A program made the position numbers and the translations under genes. The notes beneath the pieces were generated by a model. The model was not told the origin of the DNA. It worked only from the letters and a program-made list of their open reading frames with translations, and ran no database searches. DNA of 13,294 nucleotides from JBMNUM01 sp050946275 (GTDB taxonomy: Bacteria > Actinomycetota > Coriobacteriia > Coriobacteriales > CADBOM01), in NCBI GenBank assembly GCA_050946275.1, contig JBMNUM010000034.1:1-13294 (forward strand), given 5' to 3'. Below are positions 6,681 through 13,270 of this stretch, one piece after another (positions within the stretch are counted from its first letter, which is position 1; the number at the start of each line of letters is the position of its first letter).

Positions 6681-6766
6681 CAAGTGGGGCGGGCGGAGCT
6701 GACCCCTTTTGCCCCACGGGGGGCTGCGCCTTTCAAGTGGGACGGAAGGAGCTGGCCCCTTTTGTC
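6681..6766. repeat. Two tandem REP-like palindromic repeats
   Basis: Unit 1 (6681-6717) begins CAAGTGGGGC and ends GCCCCAC, with GTGGGGC (6684-6690) reverse-complementary to 6711-6717. Unit 2 (6734-6766) begins CAAGTGGGAC and ends CCCCTTTTGTCTC. Both share GGAGCTG(A/G)CCCCTTTTG. A half copy is at 853-869. The pattern (GTGGGRC...CCCCTTTTGYCCCAC) is like the REP sequences that many genomes carry between genes. The repeat occupies the gap between the divergent genes at 6655 and 6880. Confidence 0.75.
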
Positions 6767-6811
6767 TCTTTTTGCTCCTATGATGTTACCCCATCGATTG
6801 CTTCGGATTGC

Positions 6812-6820
6812 TACACTTGA
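6812..6820 (+). promoter_or_regulatory. TACACTTGA motif, candidate -10 region of the first reductase gene
   Basis: TACACTTGA occurs 60 bases upstream of the ATG at 6880 and again 50 bases upstream of the paralog's ATG (9037-9045). TACACT matches the -10 consensus at four of six positions. No clear -35 precedes either copy. The shared 9-mer could equally be part of a regulator site or a remnant of the duplicated leader. Confidence 0.3.
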
Positions 6821-6879
6821 AACACCAGACATCCGTCACGTTCCCGTTTGAGGAGACGGGAGCGGAAAGGGGGCATCCC

Positions 6880-8847
6880 ATGGCTCGATGCAGCACCAAC
6901 TACCCGAACATCTTCAAACCCATCCAGGTCGGTCCGGTGAAGCTGAAGAACCGCATCATCTGGACGCCGATGGTCTCGTGCCTTTCCACGGCAGAGGGCG
7001 AGGTGAACGCCGATTTCGCCAACTTCATCGCCATGGAGGCGAAGACGGGAGTCTCGCTGCTCACGATCGGCGCAACATCGGTCGACGAGATCAACGGCAT
7101 CGACTACCCCGGAGAGCTGCTCATCACGCGCGATAGCCACATCGGACGCCTCACGCGCATCGCGGACGCCGCGCACCGCTCGGGATGCAAGGTCTCGGTC
7201 GAGATGTGCCATGCCGGGCGCGCCGCCGACCCCACCATGGCGCAGACCGACTACGCCATCGCTCCGACGAGCCTTCCGCTGGCCGGCAAGCTCAAGCACG
7301 TCAAGGAGATGGATCAGAACGACATCGACCGCATCATCGAGTGCTACGCGAGCTGCACCGAGCGTCTCAAGAAGGCCGAGTTCGACATGGTCATGGTGCA
7401 TGCCGCACATGGTAACCTCATCGGCCAGTTCCTCTCGCCGCTGACGAACCATCGCACCGACGACTACGGCGGAACGCCCGAGAAGCGCTGGCGCTTCGCG
7501 CTGGAGGTCTGCAAGGCCGTGCGCGAGGCCGCGGGCAAGGACATGGCCGTCGAGATGCGCATCTCCGGCGATGAACGTCATCCGGACGGCATGCGCATCG
7601 AGGACACGCTCGCGTTCCTCAAGGAGGCCCAGCAGTACATCGACATGGTCCAGATGTCGCAGGGCCTCATCGTCGACCCGGGCTACAGCTTCTACGTCAT
7701 GCCGCCGTATTACAACCCGTACTTCACCAACCTCGAGTACGCCGAGGCCGCGCATGCGGTGCTCGACATCCCTGTCACCGCATTCGGTGCCATCAAGACG
7801 CTCGACAACGCGGAGAAGATCCTCGCCGAGGACAAGGCCGACATCGTCGGACTCGGCCGTCCGTTCCTCGCCGACCACAACCTCATCAGGAACGCCCGCG
7901 AGGGCCATCCCGAGCGCACCCGTCCCTGCATCCGTTGCGAGCAGGCCTGCGGCGGCACGACGTCGAAGGGCAAGGTCATCCACTGCGTCGTCAACCCGCG
8001 CGTGAGCTACGAGCTGCAGTACGGCAACCAGCTGACCCCCGCGCTCGTGAAGAAGAAGGCCGTCGTCGTGGGCGCGGGCCCTGCCGGCATGATGGCGACG
8101 CAGACGCTCATCGAGCGCGGCCACAGCGTCGTGCTCTTCGAGGCGAGCGATCGCATCGGCGGACGCCTGCCCGACATCTGCAACCTGCCGTTCCGCGATG
8201 ACCTCAAGCAGTACACCGAGTGGGACATCCGCACGACGCTCGAGAGCGGTGCCGATATCCGCCTCAACACGAAGGCCGGCGCCGACGAGATCCTGGCCGA
8301 GGATCCCGACATCCTCGTGCTGGCGACCGGCTCGCACCTCGCCAAGCCGAACATCCCCGGCATCGACGGCCCGAACGTCGTCGATGTCGTGAGCGTCGAC
8401 AACGGCACCGCCGAGACCGGCAAGAAGGTCGTCGTCTGCGGCGGCGGCATGAGCGGCCTCGAGTGCGCGCTCGCACTCGCCATGGAGGGAAAGGACGTCA
8501 CGGTTGTGGACCAGATCCCCGTCGACGACTTCGCCAAGGAGATCGTCTACTTCACGCGCAACATGCTGTTCATGAACCTGCGCAAGTACGGCGTGAAGCT
8601 GGTCGACAACAAGAAGGTCACGGCCATCGACTCCTGGGGCGTCCACACGATGGACCGCGACTGGAACGAGGGCTTCATCGAGGCCGATACCGTCGTCACG
8701 TCCTTCGGTCTCGTGGCAAACGACGAGGGCTTCGACGAGCTGACGAACCTCATCGCCGAGACGTACGTCGTGGGCGACTGCGAGGGCAACCAGATGAGCC
8801 TCTACAACGCGAACTTCAACGCGTTCCACTACCTCGTGGAGGCCTAA
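6880..8847 (+). CDS. FMN/FAD/4Fe-4S enoate-reductase-like oxidoreductase (2,4-dienoyl-CoA reductase / BaiCD superfamily), copy 1
   Basis: A 655-residue modular enzyme expected to move hydride from NAD(P)H through FAD and a 4Fe-4S cluster to FMN, reducing an activated C=C bond. Residues 10-345 are the Old-Yellow-Enzyme barrel (FKPIQVGPVKLKNRI, VEMCHAGR at 107-114, GRPFL at 326-330). The Fe-S ligands are Cys350, Cys353, Cys357 and Cys369 (CX2CX3CX11C). The FAD motif VVVGAGPAGMMATQ is at 395-408 and the NAD(P)H motif VVVCGGGMSGLECALAL at 517-533. Where E. coli FadH has the catalytic Tyr166 (SEGYLINEFL), this has Asn179 (AHGNLIGQFL), and no His matches FadH His252, so it is probably not a dienoyl-CoA reductase. 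The substrate is unknown. The ATG at 6880 has GAAAGGGGG upstream; the frame is open to 6808, but the OYE start matches here. Followed by a hairpin and then its paralog. Confidence 0.9.
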   Translation: MARCSTNYPNIFKPIQVGPVKLKNRIIWTPMVSCLSTAEGEVNADFANFIAMEAKTGVSLLTIGATSVDEINGIDYPGELLITRDSHIGRLTRIADAAHRSGCKVSVEMCHAGRAADPTMAQTDYAIAPTSLPLAGKLKHVKEMDQNDIDRIIECYASCTERLKKAEFDMVMVHAAHGNLIGQFLSPLTNHRTDDYGGTPEKRWRFALEVCKAVREAAGKDMAVEMRISGDERHPDGMRIEDTLAFLKEAQQYIDMVQMSQGLIVDPGYSFYVMPPYYNPYFTNLEYAEAAHAVLDIPVTAFGAIKTLDNAEKILAEDKADIVGLGRPFLADHNLIRNAREGHPERTRPCIRCEQACGGTTSKGKVIHCVVNPRVSYELQYGNQLTPALVKKKAVVVGAGPAGMMATQTLIERGHSVVLFEASDRIGGRLPDICNLPFRDDLKQYTEWDIRTTLESGADIRLNTKAGADEILAEDPDILVLATGSHLAKPNIPGIDGPNVVDVVSVDNGTAETGKKVVVCGGGMSGLECALALAMEGKDVTVVDQIPVDDFAKEIVYFTRNMLFMNLRKYGVKLVDNKKVTAIDSWGVHTMDRDWNEGFIEADTVVTSFGLVANDEGFDELTNLIAETYVVGDCEGNQMSLYNANFNAFHYLVEA

Positions 8848-8870
8848 GGGCACATCACATGCGATCTGAT

Positions 8871-8902
8871 ACGGCGGCGCATCCGAAAGGGTGCGCCACC
8901 GT
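8871..8902 (+). terminator. Hairpin with GNRA loop after the first reductase gene
   Basis: ACGGCGGCGCATCC (8871-8884) pairs with GGGTGCGCCACCGT (8889-8902) around a GAAA tetraloop, with one C-A mismatch and one T-G wobble. The following bases (TGCGTTCA) make only a poor T-tract, so it may be a weak terminator or an mRNA-stabilising 3' stem. With the 247-base gap (8848-9094) it suggests the two reductases are separately controlled. Confidence 0.6.
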
Positions 8903-9036
8903 TGCGTTCAAGGCCTGCTAGACGCAGAGAGATACCTCGCACGAGCAATCCATCCACTCCTTATCGCGCCCTCGCAGTTGAAACCATCAGGTGTACCGTT
9001 GCACTTCGGGTTCATCGAGACGTAGGCCGAGGTTGA

Positions 9037-9045
9037 TACACTTGA
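9037..9045 (+). promoter_or_regulatory. TACACTTGA motif, candidate -10 region of the second reductase gene
   Basis: Same 9-mer as at 6812-6820, here 50 bases upstream of the ATG at 9095 and followed by an AT-rich TTAAAT that could help melting. No strong -35 is visible. The rest of the 8848-9094 gap holds the GNRA hairpin and no ORF I can support. Confidence 0.3.
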
Positions 9046-9094
9046 TTAAATGGGCCATAGACGAGTGAATGGCTTTGACGAAGAGGAGGATTGC

Positions 9095-11062
9095 ATGGTT
9101 GAAATCATCGACAACTACCCACATGTGTTCACGCCCTTGAAGGTGGGGCCGCTCGAGCTCAAGAACCGCATCCAGTGGACGCCGCAGGTCTCGGCGCTCT
9201 CGACGGCGTACGGCGAGGTGACGCCGGAGTACGTCGAGTTCATCGCAATGCAGGCGCGCACCGGCGTCGGCCTCGTGACGATCGGCGCGACGGCCGTCGA
9301 CGAGGTGAACGGCCAGGACTACCCCGGCGAGCTCCTGATCACGCGCGACGAGTGCATCGGCGGACTCACGAAGATCACGGACGCGGCGCACCGCTCGGGC
9401 GCGAAGATCTCCGTCGAGATGTGCCATGGAGGACGCGGCGCGGACCAGAACATAGCCTCCACGCCCTATCTCATCGCGCCGACCGCAATGCCCATCCCCT
9501 ACCGCAGCAAGTACGTCAAGGAGATGGACCAAAACGACATCGACCGCGTTATCGAGGCATACGCCGACTGCACGCGCAGGCTCAAGAAGGCCGAGTTCGA
9601 TATGTGCATGGTGCATGCGGCGCACGGCAACCTCATCGCGCAGTTCCTCTCGCCGATGACCAACCATCGTCAGGATGACTACGGCGGAACGCCCGAGAAG
9701 CGCTGGCGCTTCGCCCTCGAGATATGCAAGGCAGTGCGCGAGGAGGCCGGCAAGGACATGGCCGTCGAGATGCGCATCTCCGGCGATGAGATCGCGCCCG
9801 AGGGCATGCGCCTGGAGGACACACTCGCGTTCCTCGAGCAGGCGCAGCAGTACATCGACCTCGTCCATATCTCCAAGGGCCTCATCGTCGACAAGGACTA
9901 CTCGTACCACACGATCCCACCGTACTACCACCCGTATTGCCACAACGTGCACTACGCCGAGGCGGCGAAGAAGGTCCTGAGCATCCCGGTCGCCACGGTC
10001 GGTTCCATCAAGAACCTCGACATGGCCGAGGAGATCCTCGCAAAGGGACAGGCGGATGTCGTCGCCATGGGCCGCGCGCTGCTCACCGACCCGCTGATGC
10101 TGAAGAAGTCGAGGGCCGGGCATCCCGAGCAGGTGCGTCCGTGCCTGCGCTGCATCCAGGTGTGCGACAAGAACGTCGACGATGGCAAGCCGATTCACTG
10201 CGCCGTCAACCCGCGCGCAGGCTACGAGACGCTGTACAAGGATGAGCTCCCGCTCGCCCGCAAGAGCAAGAAGGCGGTCGTCGTTGGCGGTGGCCCCGCG
10301 GGCATGCAGGCCACGCAGACGCTCGTCGAGCGCGGGCACGACGTCGTGCTCTTCGAGGCGCAGGACCACCTCGGCGGCCACCTGCCCGATATCTGCCACC
10401 TCCCGTTCAAGGACGACCTGAAGCAGTACACGGAGTGGGACATCCGCACGACGCTCGAGTGCGGCGCCGACGTGAGGCTCAACACGAAGGCGACGCCGGA
10501 GGCCATCGTGGCCGAGAAGCCCGACATCCTCGTGCTCGCGACGGGCTCGGACCTCTTCGCCCCGCCCATCCCCGGCATCGACGGCCCCAACGTGACCGAT
10601 GTCATCAGCGTCGACAGCGGTCTGGTGGAGACCGGTCAGAAGGTCGTCATCTGCGGCGGTGGCATGAGCGGTCTGGAGTGCGCTCTCGGCCTTGCGATGA
10701 AGGGCAAGGACGTGACCGTGCTCGATATGGTTCCGGTCGACAAGTTCGCCGGCGAGATCGTCTTCTTCACGCGCAACATGCTGACGAAGCTGCTCGCCGA
10801 CCACAACGTCAAGCTCGTGGACAACACGAAGGTCGAGGCCTTCACCGCCGAGGGCGTCGAGACGATCGACCGCGACTGGAGGCGCAAGGTCTACGAAGCC
10901 GACACGATCGTGACGGCGTTCGGCCTCAAGCCGCACCGCGAGGACTGGGACACGGTCACCCGCATCGTGCCCGAGACCTATATCGTCGGCGACTGCGCCA
11001 ACGGACCGAAGAGCATCGGCTTCGCCAACTACACCGGATTCCACTACGTGGTGAACGCATAG
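9095..11062 (+). CDS. FMN/FAD/4Fe-4S enoate-reductase-like oxidoreductase, copy 2 (tandem paralog)
   Basis: A 655-residue protein, the same length as copy 1 and alignable without gaps over the stretches I compared; by hand 140 of the first 200 positions are identical. It has the same parts: OYE barrel with VEMCHGGR (107-114), Fe-S ligands Cys350, 353, 357 and 369, FAD motif VVVGGGPAGMQATQ (395-408) and NAD(P)H motif VVICGGGMSGLECALGL. Asn179 is again in place of the FadH Tyr (AHGNLIAQFL). Differences cluster where substrate would bind: 115-123, 131-140 and the loop after 265 (VDKDYSYHTIPPYYHP against VDPGYSFYVMPPYYNP), so substrates may differ. The ATG at 9095 has GAGGAGG six bases upstream. 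A strong terminator follows at 11089. Transcribed in the same direction as copy 1, 247 bases apart. Confidence 0.9.
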   Translation: MVEIIDNYPHVFTPLKVGPLELKNRIQWTPQVSALSTAYGEVTPEYVEFIAMQARTGVGLVTIGATAVDEVNGQDYPGELLITRDECIGGLTKITDAAHRSGAKISVEMCHGGRGADQNIASTPYLIAPTAMPIPYRSKYVKEMDQNDIDRVIEAYADCTRRLKKAEFDMCMVHAAHGNLIAQFLSPMTNHRQDDYGGTPEKRWRFALEICKAVREEAGKDMAVEMRISGDEIAPEGMRLEDTLAFLEQAQQYIDLVHISKGLIVDKDYSYHTIPPYYHPYCHNVHYAEAAKKVLSIPVATVGSIKNLDMAEEILAKGQADVVAMGRALLTDPLMLKKSRAGHPEQVRPCLRCIQVCDKNVDDGKPIHCAVNPRAGYETLYKDELPLARKSKKAVVVGGGPAGMQATQTLVERGHDVVLFEAQDHLGGHLPDICHLPFKDDLKQYTEWDIRTTLECGADVRLNTKATPEAIVAEKPDILVLATGSDLFAPPIPGIDGPNVTDVISVDSGLVETGQKVVICGGGMSGLECALGLAMKGKDVTVLDMVPVDKFAGEIVFFTRNMLTKLLADHNVKLVDNTKVEAFTAEGVETIDRDWRRKVYEADTIVTAFGLKPHREDWDTVTRIVPETYIVGDCANGPKSIGFANYTGFHYVVNA

Positions 11063-11088
11063 ACGGCTCCAAGATAGGGCGAACTGCT

Positions 11089-11125
11089 GCGGACGCGCGG
11101 GGATTCTCGCGCGTCCGCTTCTTTT
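11089..11125 (+). terminator. Strong intrinsic terminator after the second reductase gene
   Basis: GCGGACGCGCG (11089-11099) pairs perfectly with CGCGCGTCCGC (11108-11118) around an 8-base loop and is followed by TTCTTTT. This is a textbook rho-independent terminator for the plus strand, 26 bases after the stop codon. Confidence 0.92.
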
Positions 11126-11204
11126 AGGCGATGCTCGCAAGGGACGCGGGATGCCGCCTCCTGTTGGCCGACGACTAATCAACGGCTGGCGGCTTGGCTC
11201 GCTG

Positions 11205-11213
11205 TGATACAAT
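11205..11213 (+). promoter_or_regulatory. Extended -10 promoter for the small gene at 11250
   Basis: TGA-TACAAT is an extended -10 (TGn followed by 5 of 6 consensus bases). Transcription would begin near 11220, about 30 bases before the ATG at 11250. The -35 region is weak (CTGGCG at 16 bases). It lies between the 11089 terminator and the small gene, which supports an independent transcription unit. Confidence 0.5.
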
Positions 11214-11249
11214 GCTCCTCCACTCATGCATCGAGAGGAGGTGGAGGGC

Positions 11250-11669
11250 ATGGGCAAGAAGAGAAAGACCCGCGTGCCGAAGACGGGGCCGGTTTGGCGG
11301 CTGTCGTCAGAGGAGGCGACGCTCGCGAAGATGCCGCACTATAACGCGCATGCATGCGGCACCGGTCCGCATGGCGACACGAGCTACAATCGCGCCAAGT
11401 CCAAGCGCGCGTGGAAAAACGACCCGGACATCAAGGGAGCCTGCAATCGCAGGCTCCCTCTCGTTATGCACCAGTCCGCGCGACGTGACAGCGACGATCA
11501 TCGCGATTGTCACATGCAAATGGAGAGGAGCTCCTCCATCGTGTCGACGATGTGGGTGGGGTTGGCGGCCTCGAGGTCTGCGCGAGGGCCCATGCCCCAG
11601 GTGACGGCGATCGTCTTGCAACCCGCGGCGTTTCCCGCCTGGATGTCGAAGATGCTGTCGCCGACGTAG
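11250..11669 (+). CDS. Small basic protein with hairpin inside the reading frame; possible ArfA/BrfA-like ribosome rescue factor
   Basis: Start ATG 11250 is preceded by GAGGAGGTGGAGGG. The first ~62 residues look like a real protein: lysine/arginine-rich start GKKRKTRVPKTG, then VWRLSSEEATLAKMPHYNA (15-33) and a basic segment HGDTSYNRAKSKRAWKND (39-56). No in-frame stop occurs before a perfect GC-rich hairpin at 11434-11459. The frame runs on to a stop at 11669, but the later 80 residues overlap the 3' end of the opposite-strand phosphatase gene and look non-coding. Known arfA (E. coli) and brfA (Bacillus) genes are built this way: their mRNA ends at a hairpin before the stop, so tmRNA controls their output. 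SYNRAKSK-RAW also resembles the ArfA C-terminal SYMRKGKHG...W pattern. That function is an inference; it could also be an uncharacterised small protein with a lost stop. Confidence 0.5.
   Translation: MGKKRKTRVPKTGPVWRLSSEEATLAKMPHYNAHACGTGPHGDTSYNRAKSKRAWKNDPDIKGACNRRLPLVMHQSARRDSDDHRDCHMQMERSSSIVSTMWVGLAASRSARGPMPQVTAIVLQPAAFPAWMSKMLSPT
11434..11459. terminator. Perfect hairpin inside the small gene, between convergent genes
   Basis: GGGAGCCTGC (11435-11444) pairs exactly with GCAGGCTCCC (11449-11458) around a four-base loop, plus an outer A-T pair. Downstream T content is modest in both directions (TCTCGTTAT on plus, TTGATG on minus). It may terminate the small gene, the opposite phosphatase gene (stop at 11510), or both, or be an RNase III-type processing site. 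Confidence 0.6.
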
Positions 11670-12169
11670 GCGCAGCGGGCGAGGTCGAGGGGTGCTCCAC
11701 CGCCTAGTTCCTCAAGGGCACGGATACCGGCGAGAATCGGCTCGGGTTTCGGCTTGTGCACCGGGCAATCATCGGCACCGATGCAACACGTGAGATACGG
11801 AGCCGCTCCGACGATCTCGAGCCCCCGCCATGCGAGCGCGTGCATCTTCGAGGTGACGACGCCGAGAGGGATACCGGCCCCGTGTAGTTCTTCAAGCGCA
11901 TCGACGATGCCCGGAAACGCCTTCACGCGAGCATCGTGATGCTCGTGGTTGTGCTCGCGGTAAATCCGGAGCATGCGCATGGCATCCTCCTCGTTCGAAG
12001 TGAACTCGCGAACCTGGTCTGCCAGGGGAATTCCCACGCGGGCGATGACATCCTCGTCCGGCAGCGTGTATCCGAGAACAGCCTCCATCGAATGGTGGAA
12101 GCTGTCGAGGATGAGCTCCCGCGTATCGACGATGGTGCCGTCGTTATCGAAGAGTATCGCATCGCACAT
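11510..12169 (-). CDS. HAD-superfamily phosphatase (phosphoglycolate phosphatase / PpaX-like)
   Basis: A 219-residue haloacid-dehalogenase-type hydrolase. Motif I is FDNDGTI (Asp8 nucleophile, Asp10), motif II VVTSK (104-108), motif III Lys in HKPKPEP (138-144) and motif IV YVGDSIFDIQAGNAAG (168-183; Asp171, Asp175). The helical cap sits between motifs I and II, with VGIPL (45-49) as in PpaX/Gph proteins. Length is typical (~215-225). The substrate cannot be told from sequence; phosphoglycolate, pyrophosphate or a nucleotide are all possible. The ATG at 12169 has GGAAGGAG five bases upstream; the frame is open to 12193 without a better start. It lies downstream of panC on the same strand, but a terminator-like hairpin ends only 11 bases before the Shine-Dalgarno region, so coupling to panC depends on read-through. 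Confidence 0.88.
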   Translation of the reverse strand: MCDAILFDNDGTIVDTRELILDSFHHSMEAVLGYTLPDEDVIARVGIPLADQVREFTSNEEDAMRMLRIYREHNHEHHDARVKAFPGIVDALEELHGAGIPLGVVTSKMHALAWRGLEIVGAAPYLTCCIGADDCPVHKPKPEPILAGIRALEELGGGAPLDLARCAYVGDSIFDIQAGNAAGCKTIAVTWGMGPRADLEAANPTHIVDTMEELLSICM

Positions 12170-12180
12170 GGCGCTCCTTC

Positions 12181-12217
12181 CAAAACCTGTCAATCAGCCC
12201 CGCCCTGATTGACAGGT
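12181..12217 (-). terminator. Intrinsic terminator (or attenuator) between panC and the HAD phosphatase gene
   Basis: A perfect 13-bp stem, ACCTGTCAATCAG (12185-12197) with CTGATTGACAGGT (12205-12217), loop of seven, followed on the minus strand by TTTT (12184-12181). It lies ten bases after the panC stop. The HAD gene's GGAAGGAG follows at once, leaving no room for a promoter between hairpin and start codon. Confidence 0.85.
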
Positions 12218-12226
12218 CGTCGGATC

Positions 12227-13135
12227 CTACGCCAGCGCGGCGTTGTCTATGAGGCGGACGGTGTCGTCGACGTAGGCCGCGAGAATCATGCGGGCCTCGG
12301 AGCCGTGGACGTTCTCGAGGGTCTCGAGAGGCTCGAGGGTCACGGCATCGACGATCTCGACGTAGTCTATCGTGAGGCGCTGCTCCTCGATGGTGGCGCG
12401 GGCTGCATCGAGCAGGGTTGCGACATTGCGCTCGCCTGCCGCAAAGGCCGCCCTCGCTTCGCGCAGCGAACGAGACAGGCACAGGGCGCGCTCGTGCTGG
12501 GACTCATCCATGTACCGGTTGCGGCTCGAGACCGCCAGACCGCTCTCCTCGCGGACGATCGGGCAGCCGATGACCTCGAGGTTGAAATCCATGTCGGCAA
12601 CCATCTGACGCAGCACGGCAAGCTGCTGGAAGTCCTTCTCGCCGAAACACGCCACGTCAGGCTGCACGATGTTGAAGAGCTTGGAGACGACCATCGTGAC
12701 GCCATCGAAGTGAGTCGGGCGTCGCTCCCCCTCCCAGAGACGCGAGGCGTTGCCTGCAACCGCATGGCTCAACTTGTTGAAGGTGTCGGGTGTGAGGCCG
12801 TTGGCGCGCATATCGGCCACAAGCGCCTCGCCATACATCTCGGAAACGCTCGGCGCGAACACCGCCGCGGCACCAGCCTCCTCCATGGCGGCAAGGTCGG
12901 CATCAAGCGTGCGCGGATATGCATCGAAGTCCTCGGTCGGAGAGAACTGCGTGGGGTTGACGAAGACGGATGCGATGACCGTGTCGACGTGCTCGAGCGC
13001 AGCGGTTACAAGCGACTGGTGGCCGTTGTGGATGGCTCCCATCGTCGGCACGAGGCCGATACCGCTTCCCTTCGCACGCGCTTCCGCCACGAACTCGCGC
13101 ACCGCGGCCTTGGTCTCAAGCAGAACGATTCCCAT
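12227..13135 (-). CDS. panC: Pantothenate synthetase
   Basis: Condenses pantoate with beta-alanine using ATP (pantoyl-adenylate intermediate) to give pantothenate, precursor of coenzyme A; cytosolic. 302 residues, near the usual 280-300. Motifs in order: VPTMGAIHNGH (29-39, ATP-binding HIGH-like), VFVNPTQF (57-64), HFDGVTMVVSKLF (142-154), QPDVACFGEKDFQQLAVLRQM (158-178), SSRNRYM (203-209, KMSKS-like) and RLIDN near the C-terminus. No key residue appears to be missing. The ATG at 13135 has GAGGGGAG upstream; the frame is open to 13270 but that part is palindromic non-coding DNA. No panB or panD is visible in the window. A terminator hairpin follows ten bases after the stop. Confidence 0.97.
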   Translation of the reverse strand: MGIVLLETKAAVREFVAEARAKGSGIGLVPTMGAIHNGHQSLVTAALEHVDTVIASVFVNPTQFSPTEDFDAYPRTLDADLAAMEEAGAAAVFAPSVSEMYGEALVADMRANGLTPDTFNKLSHAVAGNASRLWEGERRPTHFDGVTMVVSKLFNIVQPDVACFGEKDFQQLAVLRQMVADMDFNLEVIGCPIVREESGLAVSSRNRYMDESQHERALCLSRSLREARAAFAAGERNVATLLDAARATIEEQRLTIDYVEIVDAVTLEPLETLENVHGSEARMILAAYVDDTVRLIDNAALA

Positions 13136-13167
13136 GTGATGCTCCCCTCTCGTTGGTTGCTTACTGC

Positions 13168-13173
13168 ATGATA
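13168..13173 (-). promoter_or_regulatory. panC: Candidate -10 box for panC
   Basis: TATCAT on the minus strand (5 of 6 to TATAAT) lies 32 bases before the panC ATG. A matching -35 is not evident. The remaining part of 13136-13294 has no gene I can support. Confidence 0.3.
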
Positions 13174-13241
13174 GCCGACTACACGGCAGGGGTTGCGGGC
13201 GCATCCGATGAGAAGCGAGCGGCCTACTGGAACGCCCTCCC

Positions 13242-13270
13242 TTGGAACGCTCCCCCGGGGAGCGTTCCAA
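13242..13270. repeat. Long perfect palindrome upstream of panC
   Basis: TTGGAACGCTCC (13242-13253) is the reverse complement of 13259-13270, with pairing able to extend into the C/G centre. A further GGAACGC copy lies at 13229-13235 and GGGCGCGCCC, itself a palindrome, at 13276-13285. There is no T-tract after the stem on either strand, so an ordinary terminator is less likely; an operator or an inter-gene repeat is possible. Confidence 0.6.

Noticed and set aside
5663..6820. Plus-strand open frame of 385 codons
   Set aside because: Antisense to the spermidine-synthase-like gene, which has clear GGGG, EVDP and EGDGR motifs on the minus strand.
6656..6832. Upstream extension of the spermidine-synthase-like protein
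   Set aside because: The added residues are encoded by the REP-like repeats, and a GTG with a good Shine-Dalgarno sequence sits at 6655.
6811..8853. Minus-strand open frame of 680 codons opposite the first reductase
   Set aside because: Same antisense effect; no domain motifs, while the plus strand has intact FMN, FAD and Fe-S motifs.
6880..11062. Naming the reductases baiCD, baiH, fadH or daidzein reductase
   Set aside because: The superfamily is clear, but the catalytic residues differ from FadH and no bile-acid or isoflavone genes lie nearby, so a specific name is not justified.
11226..11249. Earlier ATG at 11226 as start of the small gene
   Set aside because: It would absorb the GAGGAGGTGGAGGG ribosome-binding region into the coding sequence; the ATG at 11250 is placed correctly behind it.
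8987..11257. Very long minus-strand open frame (756 codons) opposite the second reductase
   Set aside because: It mirrors a well-supported flavoenzyme, its product is a His/Arg/Val/Asp-rich antisense translation without motifs, and such frames arise from GC-rich third positions.
13136..13270. Upstream extension of PanC by 45 residues
   Set aside because: It translates palindromic DNA, has no family match, and the ATG at 13135 has a proper ribosome-binding site and the usual PanC beginning.
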